From the NCBI GenBank assembly GCA_019748055.1, contig JAIEQC010000019.1, forward strand, positions 1-64,000: 64,000 bases of DNA, read 5' to 3'. This DNA comes from Caulobacteraceae bacterium (GTDB taxonomy: Bacteria > Pseudomonadota > Alphaproteobacteria > Caulobacterales > Caulobacteraceae). Numbering within the stretch: position 1 is the stretch's first letter; each line of letters begins with the position of its first letter. A program made the position numbers and the translations under genes. The notes under the pieces are model-generated. The model made no database searches. It was not told where the DNA came from and was given only the letters and a program-made list of their open reading frames with translations. Of the stretch, positions 37,608 to 45,575 are shown one piece after another.

Positions 37608-38664
37608 CCTGATTGTCCCCCTGAGCGGAAGCGTTCACCACCGACGGCCGCCCGCCCGCCGGTCGCGTTTCTGAAATTTCCGGCCGCGTGGAACCACGCG
37701 TCACCAGTTCCGGTCGGACGACCTGGCGTCCGGCGTCCGTGGCGCCGTCGATGAGCGAAAGCAGGCGCTCCAGCGCCGTGCGCCCGGTCCCGGCGATGTC
37801 GATTCGCAGCGTGGTGAGTCCCGGCCTGACCAGGGAGGCCAGAGGGACGTCGTCGAAGCCGACGACCGCCACGTCCTGCGGGCAACGGACGCCCGCCTCC
37901 TGCAGCGCGAGAAGCGCGCCCAGCGCCATCATGTCGTTGCCGGCGAAGATCGCGTCCACGTCCTGGCCTGAGGCCGACAGCTCCAGCCCGGCCCTACGAC
38001 CGGAGGCCATGTCGAAGTCCCCCTCGATGACGCGCGCGTCGAGGCCCGCCTGGGCCATGGCCTCAAGATAGCCGGACAGCCGGGCTTCGGCTTCGAGGTT
38101 GTCCGCCGGCCCGGACACATGGACGATCCTGCGGCGCCCCAGTTGAACCAGGTGACGGACCGCCGTCATGGCGCCGCCGTGGTTGTCGACCACGATCGAC
38201 GGACGGTCCGGCTCGGCCGCGTCGTCGTTCAGCCGCACGACCGGCAATCCGCTGGTCAGGCCGGCGGCCGCCTGACCCACCGTGGCGTGCGGCGACATGA
38301 GGACGAGCCCGTCCACCCGTCCGCGCATGGATCGTATGGCCGCGGCCGCTTGATCCGCGTCGTCGTGCGAACTGGAAACGATCAGGTGATAGCCGCGCTC
38401 GCGCGCCGCCAGGTCCATGCCCCGGATCAGTTCGGAGAAGAACTCGCCATAGAGGTCCGGCAGGATGACGCCGACGGTCTGGGTCCGGCTGGTCGAAAGG
38501 CTGCGCGCGCCCGAATGCGGCACGTATTGCAGGGCCTCGACCGCCTCCATGACCTTCTTGCGCGTGGCCTCGGTCACCGGCCCGGCGCCGTTCAACACGC
38601 GGGAGACCGATGCCACCGACACCTCGGCGCGGCGCGCGACGTCGCGGATGTTGGCCGGCTTCAC
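37600..38664 (-). CDS. LacI-family transcriptional regulator
   Basis: A 354-residue LacI/GalR regulator. The N-terminal helix-turn-helix reads NIRDVARRAEVSVASVSRVLNG, with the hinge ALQYVPHSGARSLS, followed by a periplasmic-binding-like effector domain (TVGVILPDLYGEFFSELIRGMD...GFDDVPLASLVRPGLTTLRID). The GTG at 38662-38664 starts four codons before the usual NIRDVA and has GGAG eight bases upstream; an upstream ATG (38791-38793) would place the operator inside the gene. It is the first gene of the receptor unit and probably represses it until the sugar appears. Confidence 0.93.
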   Translation of the reverse strand: MKPANIRDVARRAEVSVASVSRVLNGAGPVTEATRKKVMEAVEALQYVPHSGARSLSTSRTQTVGVILPDLYGEFFSELIRGMDLAARERGYHLIVSSSHDDADQAAAAIRSMRGRVDGLVLMSPHATVGQAAAGLTSGLPVVRLNDDAAEPDRPSIVVDNHGGAMTAVRHLVQLGRRRIVHVSGPADNLEAEARLSGYLEAMAQAGLDARVIEGDFDMASGRRAGLELSASGQDVDAIFAGNDMMALGALLALQEAGVRCPQDVAVVGFDDVPLASLVRPGLTTLRIDIAGTGRTALERLLSLIDGATDAGRQVVRPELVTRGSTRPEISETRPAGGRPSVVNASAQGDNQDV

Positions 38665-38773
38665 GCCGACGCTCCGCGATCCCGGAATCGAGACGGGTTC
38701 GACCTCAAGCGATCCTCCTGGAAGATCCGCGCGGGTCCCGGCCTCTTGATCGAAGTCCGTCCCGCCACGAGTC

Positions 38774-38787
38774 TGTAATCGGTTACA
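38774..38787. promoter_or_regulatory. Predicted LacI-family operator upstream of lacI/receptor
   Basis: TGTAATCGGTTACA is a palindrome apart from one central mismatch pair, centred on CG. The location, 110 bases before the lacI start, fits autoregulation. A near-identical site occurs before the ABC ATPase gene at 25725-25738. Confidence 0.72.
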
Positions 38788-38871
38788 TGACATGGACGTC
38801 CGTCGCCATGCAAGAGCCACGATCCCGCCACAAGCCGGACCGTGACGTCCCGGCCACGGCGCTGACGGCGC

Positions 38872-40398
38872 TCAGCGGCCGAGGCGGGCGTAGAAGCGCT
38901 CGATCAGATCCAGCCGATCCGCGTGGGGCATCCGCCGGGCCTGCGGCCCCCCGTTTCCGAACTCCAGAAGTGCGTCGGGTTCGGTCCGAAAATCAGGCCA
39001 GACAGGCCTTCCGGCGGCGTTGGGGTCTCCCGCTCTGGCGAAATCGGTCCAGTAGGCGGCCATGAGCCGCGACGCCGCGTGATCGCGGTCGCCGAGCGGA
39101 CGTCCGACCGTATGGAGGTTTTCGAAGACGTAGGGGCGTTCGGATGCATGCGTCGCTCCGCCGCTGGGCTCGGGGTTGGAGTCGGGAACAACGTCGAAAC
39201 GATAGAGCCAGGTCGGATGACCGGCCTTGGCGTGCAGGCGCGCGAGATGTCGAACCGGCTCGTTGAAGATCAGGTCGCTGACGACATGCTGGTCATATCC
39301 CTGCGCGCCTCCATAGGCGGCCAGAAGGGCGTCATGCTCGACCTCCGTCATGGCGTCGTCCGCGCGTCCGTAGGCGCCGGCGTCGCTGGGGCGGATCCAC
39401 CAGAACTCGGCGCTGTTCGTGCCCAGCATCAGGGGAACGGGGGCCTGACGCCCGGCTTCGAACGCCTCGACCACATCCTCGGAGAGCACCTGATGGTCGA
39501 CGATGAGGTTGTCCGAATAGAAGGCCGGCATCGGGCTGAGCAGCCGCTCGGCAGGCACGGCGCGCAGCGCGGCGGCGGCGACGTCGGGCGGGAGTCCGGC
39601 GGCGCGGGCCCAGTTCCGGCCCAAGGTCTGTGCGGATGGACGGCCGGGGCGATCCAGGGCGAGGTCGGCCGACCTCTGACGCCCCATGCCGGACTGCACG
39701 ATCGCGCGGTGGAAGAGACCGCGTGCCCGGGGGGCGATCATGAGCTGGGTCACGGCCACGCCGCCCGCCGACTCGCCGAAGATCGTCACGTTTTCCGGAT
39801 CGCCGCCGAAGGCCGCGACGTTGGTCCGAACCCACTCCAGCGCGGCGATCTGATCCATCACGCCGTAGTTGCCCGCAGGTTGATCCGCCGCCCGCTCGAC
39901 CGCCAGCGCGGGATGGTCGAAGAAGCCGAGCCGCCCCAGGCGATAGTTGACCGTCACCACCACGACGCCGCGCCTCGCCAGCGCCGACCCGTCATAGAGC
40001 GCCGCCGTCCCCGAGCCGTTGTTGTATCCGCCGCCATGGATCCAGACCATGACGGGCAGGTTCCGGGCGCCCGTCGGCGTCCAGACGTTCAGCGTCAGGC
40101 AATCCTCTCTCATGGGCAGCGGCCCCACGCCGGGGTCACCGTTCGCGGGGGGCTGGATGCAGATGGCGCCGTACTCAGTCGCTTCCCGAACTCCGGTCCA
40201 AACCGCCGCAGGCCGAGGCGGGCGCCAGCGAAGATCGCCGACGGGCGGCTGGGCATAGGGCAGGCCCTTGAACGCCGACACCCCCTGTTCCGACACGCCT
40301 CGCACGGGCCCGTCGGCGGTGGCGACGACGGGTCGATCAGGATCCTGTGCGGGGCTGAAACTCATCAGAACGGCGGCCACGACGGCGAGAACGGACAT
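38872..40398 (-). CDS. Exported type B carboxylesterase
   Basis: A 508-residue alpha/beta hydrolase of the type B carboxylesterase family. A signal peptide (MSVLAVVAAVLMSF) precedes the mature part. Family signatures are EDCLTLNVWTP, VMVWIHGGGYNNGSG (oxyanion hole) and the nucleophile elbow FGGDPENVTIFGESAGGVAV. The start at 40396-40398 fits the signal peptide; an upstream TTG is less likely. It points toward the lacI operator but has its own promoter region, shared divergently with the histidine kinase. Substrate is unknown; deacylation of plant-derived esters is one option. Confidence 0.9.
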   Translation of the reverse strand: MSVLAVVAAVLMSFSPAQDPDRPVVATADGPVRGVSEQGVSAFKGLPYAQPPVGDLRWRPPRPAAVWTGVREATEYGAICIQPPANGDPGVGPLPMREDCLTLNVWTPTGARNLPVMVWIHGGGYNNGSGTAALYDGSALARRGVVVVTVNYRLGRLGFFDHPALAVERAADQPAGNYGVMDQIAALEWVRTNVAAFGGDPENVTIFGESAGGVAVTQLMIAPRARGLFHRAIVQSGMGRQRSADLALDRPGRPSAQTLGRNWARAAGLPPDVAAAALRAVPAERLLSPMPAFYSDNLIVDHQVLSEDVVEAFEAGRQAPVPLMLGTNSAEFWWIRPSDAGAYGRADDAMTEVEHDALLAAYGGAQGYDQHVVSDLIFNEPVRHLARLHAKAGHPTWLYRFDVVPDSNPEPSGGATHASERPYVFENLHTVGRPLGDRDHAASRLMAAYWTDFARAGDPNAAGRPVWPDFRTEPDALLEFGNGGPQARRMPHADRLDLIERFYARLGR

Positions 40399-40506
40399 CT
40401 GGCCAGACTGGACAGGCAGGACGGTTCCGGCAACGAACAAAAAAGTTTCGTGCGGCGGAACCGCGCACCAAGCGTGACGTTAAGCACACCGCAAGCGGGG
40501 GACGGA

Positions 40507-42006
40507 TTGAAGCATCTCGAGCTCAGCGGAGAGCTGGCGCGCGACATCGCGCTGGCCTTCGACGCGTCCCCCAATCCCTACATGCTGCTGACCCCCGACC
40601 TTCGGTATGCGGGCATGAATCAGGCCTACCTCGACGCAGTGGGCCGATCGCGCGACGACCTGGTGGGTAAGCCCATCTTCGAGGTGTTCGACGCCGCCGG
40701 GGAAAACAGCAGCGTAGCCCAGCTGCGCCGCTCTCTGGATCGCGTCGTGGCGACCGGCGAGCGCGATCATCTGGCGCTGATCCATTATCCGATCGAGATC
40801 GTCGAGGCTGATGGGCACGCACGGGTCGAGGACCGTTGGTGGAGCGCGACGCATACGCCGGTGCGGAACGCCGCCGGCGAGGTCGTCTACATCCTGCAGC
40901 ACACCCAGGACGTCACGGAGCTGGAGCGGCTGCGTCGTCGGGTGGAGGGCCAGGAGGACCGATCGGTCGTCGATGCGATGATGAGCGGCAACCTGCTGGC
41001 GCGCGCCGAGCACGTGCAGGAGGACAATCGCCGTCTGCAGAGCGAGCGGAACCGCCTCCTCGACATCTTCCTGCAGACGCCGGGCTTCATCGCTGTGCTG
41101 ACGGGGCCTGACCACGTCTTCCAGATGCATAACCGGGCCTATGCCGATCTGGTGGGCCGAGACGATCTGGACGGAAAGCCGCTGCGCGACGCCCTGCCGG
41201 AGGTGCTGGATCAGGGGTTCCTGAGCCTGCTGGACGAGGTGCGGCGGACCGGCGAGCCGTTTCAGGGCCGCGGGGTCCCGGTGCAACTGGCGAGGTCGCG
41301 GACCGGCGGTCTGGAGACCGTCTACGTCGATTTCGTGTACCAGCCGCTGAGGGACGCTGACGGCTCGGTGGCCGGGGTGTTCGTGCAGGGGCATGACGTC
41401 ACCGACGCCGTGCTGGCCGACCGCCGGCAGAAGCTGATGATCGACGAGCTGAACCACCGGGTGAAGAACACCCTGGCGACGGTGCAGTCGATCGCCATGC
41501 AGACGGCGCGATCGCACCCCGACCCCTCGCGCTTCGCCGAGAGCTTCCAGGCCCGCCTGCTGGCGCTGTCGCACACGCACGACCTGCTGACGCGCAGCCA
41601 TTGGGAAGGGGCGGAACTGCATGACGTGCTGGAGCACGAGACCGAGGCCCACGGGCGGCAACGCGTGCTGCTGAACGGGCCGGCCGTGCCCCTGAAGCCG
41701 TCGGCTGCGCTGTCGCTGGGCATGATCTTTCACGAACTGGCGACCAACGCCGCCAAGTACGGCGCCCTGAGCGCGCCGGAGGGGCGGGTCATGGTGGACT
41801 GGTCGCCGACGCCAGACGGGCATCTGTCTATGGTCTGGACGGAGAGAGGCGGGCCGCCGGCCGTCGCGCCGCAGCGGGGCGGATTCGGCAGCCGGCTGAT
41901 CGAGCGCTCGGTGCGTCACGATCTAGGCGGCGAGATCGACGTGAATTACGGGAATGAGGGGCTGGTCGCGTCGATGACCTTTCCCGCGGATATGGGAAGA
42001 AGCTGA
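40507..42006 (+). CDS. HWE-family histidine kinase with two PAS domains
   Basis: A 499-residue soluble sensor kinase. Two PAS domains (about residues 10-145 and 195-305) are joined by a coiled-coil linker (ELERLRRRVEGQEDRS...NRRLQSERNRL). The H box ELNHRVKNTLATVQSIAMQ has phospho-accepting His317. The N box FHELATNAAKYGAL and the WTERGGP element give the His and W-x-E features that define HWE kinases. No membrane segment is visible. The TTG start is preceded by GGGGACGGA; a GTG 11 codons earlier is an alternative. Its stop overlaps the response-regulator start (TGATG). Confidence 0.88.
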   Translation: MKHLELSGELARDIALAFDASPNPYMLLTPDLRYAGMNQAYLDAVGRSRDDLVGKPIFEVFDAAGENSSVAQLRRSLDRVVATGERDHLALIHYPIEIVEADGHARVEDRWWSATHTPVRNAAGEVVYILQHTQDVTELERLRRRVEGQEDRSVVDAMMSGNLLARAEHVQEDNRRLQSERNRLLDIFLQTPGFIAVLTGPDHVFQMHNRAYADLVGRDDLDGKPLRDALPEVLDQGFLSLLDEVRRTGEPFQGRGVPVQLARSRTGGLETVYVDFVYQPLRDADGSVAGVFVQGHDVTDAVLADRRQKLMIDELNHRVKNTLATVQSIAMQTARSHPDPSRFAESFQARLLALSHTHDLLTRSHWEGAELHDVLEHETEAHGRQRVLLNGPAVPLKPSAALSLGMIFHELATNAAKYGALSAPEGRVMVDWSPTPDGHLSMVWTERGGPPAVAPQRGGFGSRLIERSVRHDLGGEIDVNYGNEGLVASMTFPADMGRS

Positions 42007-42377
42007 TGACGGCGCTGAACGACCGGCGAGTTCTGGTGGTCGAGGACGAATCCCTGGTGGCGATGCTGCTGGAGACCATGCTGGAAGACATGGGCTGCAC
42101 GCCGGTGGGGCCCGCCTCCACCGTCGATGAGGGGCTGAAACTGGCGTCGGAGGAACGGCTGGACGCCGCCCTGCTGGACGTCAACGTGGCCGGTACGCCG
42201 GTGTTCGCGGTGGCCGAGGCGCTGGAGACGCGCGGCATCCCTCTGGTCTTCTCGACCGGCTACGGCGAGGGTGGTCTGCCGGAAAACTGGCGCGGGCGGC
42301 CGACGGTGCAGAAGCCCTTCACCGAGGCGGTCATCCGTGACGCCCTGATGAAGGCGATGGGCGTGGCGAACGCCTGA
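42006..42377 (+). CDS. Single-domain response regulator (FAT-GUY-like receiver)
   Basis: A 123-residue stand-alone receiver domain. The acidic pocket is VVEDES, the phosphoacceptor is Asp58 (ALLDVNVAG), and the switch and Lys regions are LVFSTGYGEGG and QKPF. The FSTGYG stretch resembles the FATGUY motif of alphaproteobacterial receivers that work with HWE/HisKA2 kinases. There is no output domain, so it acts by protein contact or as a phosphate sink. Translation is coupled to the kinase upstream. Confidence 0.92.
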   Translation: MTALNDRRVLVVEDESLVAMLLETMLEDMGCTPVGPASTVDEGLKLASEERLDAALLDVNVAGTPVFAVAEALETRGIPLVFSTGYGEGGLPENWRGRPTVQKPFTEAVIRDALMKAMGVANA

Positions 42378-42390
42378 CCGACGTCAGGCG
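42371..42390. terminator. Perfect hairpin spanning the stop codons of two convergent genes
   Basis: CGCCTGAC-CGAC-GTCAGGCG is a perfect 8-bp stem with a four-base loop. It contains the response-regulator TGA and the DUF3126 gene's TGA (as TCA) opposite each other. No T-run follows on either strand, so it is a candidate rather than a proven terminator. Confidence 0.5.
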
Positions 42391-42593
42391 CTCGGCAGGT
42401 CCTCGCCCAGGATGGCCATTTCGAACATGAACGAGCCGTCGCCGTCCTCGTCCTCGAAGAGGATGCCGACGAACTCGTCGTCGACGTAGACCTCGGCCGA
42501 ATCCGCCTGCTTCCGGGCGCGGACCTGGATGCCGCCGTGGTTGAAGGTCCGCTTCAGGTGCGTCTCCAGACGCTTGATGTCGGTGTCTTTCAC
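42384..42593 (-). CDS. DUF3126 family protein
   Basis: A 69-residue acidic protein matching DUF3126, a small family found next to cysE in alphaproteobacteria. The sequence is KRLETHLKRTFNHGGIQVRARKQADSAEVYVDDEFVGILFEDEDGDGSFMFEMAIL. The GTG start (42591-42593) is preceded by GGAAGG. It lies about 70 bases downstream of cysE on the same strand and is probably co-transcribed. Function unknown. Confidence 0.88.
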   Translation of the reverse strand: MKDTDIKRLETHLKRTFNHGGIQVRARKQADSAEVYVDDEFVGILFEDEDGDGSFMFEMAILGEDLPSA

Positions 42594-42663
42594 GGGTCGG
42601 GCCTTCCAGTCTCAGTCGATGTGGCGCGGACCCTAGAGACTGGGTGGCCGAAACGAAACCCCG

Positions 42664-43485
42664 TCAGATGACGAAGTCGTAGACGACGTCGGCCAAGGTG
42701 TGGTCCATCGTGCGCGCCGGCGCGGCCTCGGTCGGGCAGTTCACCAGACGGGCGGGCACGCCGGCGACGGTGCAGCCGGCGGGCACGGGCTTCAGCACCA
42801 CCGAGCCAGAGGCGACCTTGGCATAGTCGCCGACCGTGATGGCGCCCAGCACCTTGGCGCCGGCGCCCAGAAGGACGCCCTTGCCGATCTTGGGATGGCG
42901 GTCGCCGCGCTGAGCCCCCGTGCCGCCCAGCGTAACGCCATGCAGCATGGAGACGTCGTCGCCGACCACCGCCGTCTCGCCGATCACCACGCCTGTGCCG
43001 TGGTCGATGAAGATGCCCTGCCCCAGCCGCGCGGCGGGGTGGACGTCGACCTGGAACAGTTCGGACATGCGGCTCTGGAAATGCAGGGCCAGGGTGGTGC
43101 GGTCGCGGGTCCACAGCCAGTTGGCCACGCGCCAGGCCTGAAGCGCCTGGAAGCCCTTGAAGTACAGGAACGGCTGCAGGAGCGAGCGGATCGCGGGGTC
43201 GCGCTGCTCCACCGCCCGCAGGTCGGCCTCGGCCGCCGCGATCATGTCGGGGCGTTCGGCATAGGCGGCGAGGCAGGTCTCGCGCACCGTCATGGCGTTC
43301 AGCTCGTCGTCGCCCAGCTTGCGCGCGATCTGGAAGCTGAGGGCGCCGGCCAGGTCGTCGTGCGACAGGACCACCGCGTTCATCTGGGACGCCAGACCCG
43401 GCTCGCGCGCCGCCGCCTCGGCCGCCGCGTCGCGCAGGCGGGACCACAGCGACGGCGCGGCGGGAACGACTTCGAGCTTGGCCAT
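42664..43485 (-). CDS. cysE: Serine O-acetyltransferase
   Basis: A 273-residue CysE that makes O-acetylserine for cysteine synthesis. The helical N-terminal half ends near residue 150. The left-handed beta-helix has FIDHGTGVVIGETAVVGDDVSMLHGVTLGGTG, with the catalytic His/Asp, and KIGKGVLLGAGAKVLG. GGAGG lies seven bases upstream of ATG 43485. Cysteine feedback inhibition is typical of the family. Cystathionine beta-synthase and gamma-lyase genes lie 7-12 kb away. Confidence 0.96.
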   Translation of the reverse strand: MAKLEVVPAAPSLWSRLRDAAAEAAAREPGLASQMNAVVLSHDDLAGALSFQIARKLGDDELNAMTVRETCLAAYAERPDMIAAAEADLRAVEQRDPAIRSLLQPFLYFKGFQALQAWRVANWLWTRDRTTLALHFQSRMSELFQVDVHPAARLGQGIFIDHGTGVVIGETAVVGDDVSMLHGVTLGGTGAQRGDRHPKIGKGVLLGAGAKVLGAITVGDYAKVASGSVVLKPVPAGCTVAGVPARLVNCPTEAAPARTMDHTLADVVYDFVI

Positions 43486-43517
43486 GGCGTCCTCCGGGGC
43501 GCTTCAGTTGCATGCTG

Positions 43518-43577
43518 GAGCCTGATTCACGACATCGGCAGTATCGCGAAGCGATTCCACCTCAGCCGATCAGGCTC
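43518..43577. repeat. 60-bp cruciform repeat upstream of cysE
   Basis: The outer arms GAGCCTGAT and ATCAGGCTC are perfect complements, and the centre folds as ATCGC-GAA-GCGAT. Its last base is the first base of the downstream Nudix gene's stop codon. This looks like another extragenic palindromic element type. Confidence 0.7.
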
Positions 43578-44218
43578 TAGCGCGGACGGCCCAGCATGAC
43601 GTGCGAGAGCCAGCCGGGCAATTGCGAGGTGACGGCCATATGGTGCGCCCGCAGCGCAGTCGCCACGGTGAAGGCGTCGCGCACTTGTCCGGCGCCGATC
43701 GCGTCGATCAGGTCGAGGTAGGGCACGCGGGCGACCCGGAAGGCCTCGGTCGGGTCCGGCGCGGTCGGGACGGGGTCCAGATCCCAGGCCAGAAAGGCGA
43801 CGGCGCGCTCGTCCGTCACGCTGTTGGACAGGTCCAGCCCCAGGACCTTGCGCCAGGACCGGGCGGCCAGTCCCGCCTCCTCGGCCAGCTCACGGGCGGC
43901 GGCGGCTTGGGGATCCTCGTCGGGATGGGCGCCGCCTTCGGGCATTTCCCACGACCAGGCCATAAGTGCGAAGCGGTGCTGGCCGACCAGGGTGACCGTG
44001 CCGTCGCCGTGCAGGGGCAGAACGCCGACGGCCAGGGCGAGGGGCCGCATGACGACGTAGTCCGCCGGGGCGCCGGTGGGGGCGGTCGCCTGATGCTGGG
44101 TCAGCCGCATCCAGGGGTTTTCGAAGACGGGACGGGCGCCGTGGTCGATCCAGGGCGGGGGCCGGTCGGCGCCGTCGTCCCACGGCGGGTCCTGGCGGGG
44201 GTCGTCGCGGCCGGTCAT
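43577..44218 (-). CDS. Nudix hydrolase
   Basis: A 213-residue Nudix protein. The Nudix box is complete (GGAHPDEDPQAAAARELAEEAGL), fitting G-x5-E-x7-REUxEExGU. The acidic N-terminal 40 residues (DDPRQDPPWDDG) are non-conserved. Layout resembles ADP-ribose pyrophosphatase-like members that hydrolyse nucleotide sugars or NAD(H)-type compounds; substrate is not readable. It diverges from the nitroreductase gene 45 bases away. Confidence 0.87.
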   Translation of the reverse strand: MTGRDDPRQDPPWDDGADRPPPWIDHGARPVFENPWMRLTQHQATAPTGAPADYVVMRPLALAVGVLPLHGDGTVTLVGQHRFALMAWSWEMPEGGAHPDEDPQAAAARELAEEAGLAARSWRKVLGLDLSNSVTDERAVAFLAWDLDPVPTAPDPTEAFRVARVPYLDLIDAIGAGQVRDAFTVATALRAHHMAVTSQLPGWLSHVMLGRPR

Positions 44219-44263
44219 CGAGACGGTATGGCGGATCGGACGGGCGGCGACTAGGTGAGGCGC

Positions 44264-44848
44264 ATGAGCGAATTCGGAACCGCCCTGCCCCACCCCGTCC
44301 GCGACGACGCTCTGATCGCCCGGCTGAGAACGCGGCGGTCGGCGCCGGCGCAGGGGTTGGCGGCGCCGGGGCCGTCGGCGGCGGAGCTGGAGACGATTCT
44401 CGAGATCGGCCTGCGCACGCCGGACCACGGCAAGCTGTTTCCGTGGCGACTGGTCGTGATCGGGCCGGAGACGCGGGCGCGCTGGGTCGCGGAGCTGGAG
44501 GCGCTGGCGGCGACGGACAAGGAGCGGGCGGTGCTGAGGAAGCTGGCGGCGCCGCCGGTGACGGTGATGGTCGTTTCCGCGCCTGTCGAGAGCCCGAAGG
44601 TCCCGCGCTGGGAGCAGGAACTGTCGGCGGGGGCGGTCTGCATGAACCTGGAGCACGCAGCGAACGCGCATGGCTATGCGGCGAGCTGGATCACCGACTG
44701 GTACGCCTATGACCCCCGCGCGCGCAGCCTGCTGGGTCTGGCCGAGGGCGAGGCCGTGGCGGGGTTCGTGCACATGGGCACGGCGGTCGAGCCCCTGCTG
44801 GAACGGCCGCGGCCGGTCACGGCGGACAAGGTGGAGCGGCGGGCCTGA
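44264..44848 (+). CDS. Nitroreductase family protein (YdjA-like)
   Basis: A 194-residue FMN-dependent nitroreductase-fold protein. N-terminal LIARLRTRRSAPAQGLAAPGP, EIGLRTPDHGKLFPWRLVVIG, and the C-terminal LGLAEGEAVAGFVHMGTA are typical of the short YdjA/TdsD-like group. It would act as a homodimer reducing nitro compounds or quinones with NAD(P)H. ATG 44264 has GTGAGG upstream. It is tightly convergent with the methyltransferase gene. Confidence 0.88.
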   Translation: MSEFGTALPHPVRDDALIARLRTRRSAPAQGLAAPGPSAAELETILEIGLRTPDHGKLFPWRLVVIGPETRARWVAELEALAATDKERAVLRKLAAPPVTVMVVSAPVESPKVPRWEQELSAGAVCMNLEHAANAHGYAASWITDWYAYDPRARSLLGLAEGEAVAGFVHMGTAVEPLLERPRPVTADKVERRA

Positions 44849-44858
44849 CAGCTCAGGC
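44843..44858. terminator. Hairpin spanning two convergent stop codons
   Basis: GCCTGA-CAGC-TCAGGC is a 6-bp perfect stem containing the nitroreductase TGA and the methyltransferase TGA (as TCA). The gap between genes is only four bases. It has no T-run, and a termination role is speculative. Confidence 0.4.
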
Positions 44859-45575
44859 GGCCGGTTTCTCCCATTCCATCAGCATGAACCAGGGCGCGCG
44901 GTCATAGTGGGCGGCGCGGACCGGGTCGCCGCCGGGGTCCGCGCGCGGCTCGGCGAAATGAGTCAGCCGCAGGCCCTGATCCAGCAGCAGCGTCATGTAG
45001 GTCGACAGCGGCCGATGCCAGTTCTGGATGCGAATGCCCTTCCAGGCGATCCAGCCGACCTTCTCTTCCAGATAGTGGTCCATCGCATGGGCGCGCCGCC
45101 CGTCCGGCAGAGTCGTCCATCCCAGATCGTTGGCGTCCGCCGCCGAGTTGTAGCCCGCCAGATTGGCGATCAGCAGCCTTCCGCCCGGAGCAAGGACTCG
45201 CGCCATCTCGGCGATCGCGGTCGGTGCGTCGGGAATGTCGATGAGCGACAGGTAGCTGATGACCAGGTCGAAAGTTTCGTCCCCGAACCCCAGCGCCTCG
45301 GCCGCCTCGACGCGGTAGTCGCCTCCGGGGTCGAGAGCGCGCGCGTGGTCGATCAGGGCCGCCGTCGGATCGATGCCGACCGCCGCCCCGCCTTCCGCCC
45401 TCAGCATCCGGCAGAAACGACCCTCGCCGCAGCCGACGTCTAGCGCCCGCCGGTAGGGGCGTCGCCTCACCCGCTCCATCATCGGCGCGTCCATGACCCA
45501 GCGCCGCCCGAAGTCGCCGTCGTCGCCCTGTGACGCGATCCAGGCCTCGGCCGACGCGTCCCATCCGTCGCTCAT
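44853..45575 (-). CDS. SAM-dependent class I methyltransferase
   Basis: A 240-residue class I methyltransferase. Motif I is RALDVGCGEGRFCRML, motif II AVGIDPTAALIDHA, and motif IV-like DLVISYLSLIDI, with APGGRLLIANL after. No signal or membrane part is seen. The substrate is unknown. Its start overlaps the stop of the DUF817 gene, so the pair is co-translated. The C-terminal YDRAPWFMLMEWEKP is typical of small-molecule methyltransferases. Confidence 0.88.
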   Translation of the reverse strand: MSDGWDASAEAWIASQGDDGDFGRRWVMDAPMMERVRRRPYRRALDVGCGEGRFCRMLRAEGGAAVGIDPTAALIDHARALDPGGDYRVEAAEALGFGDETFDLVISYLSLIDIPDAPTAIAEMARVLAPGGRLLIANLAGYNSAADANDLGWTTLPDGRRAHAMDHYLEEKVGWIAWKGIRIQNWHRPLSTYMTLLLDQGLRLTHFAEPRADPGGDPVRAAHYDRAPWFMLMEWEKPAA

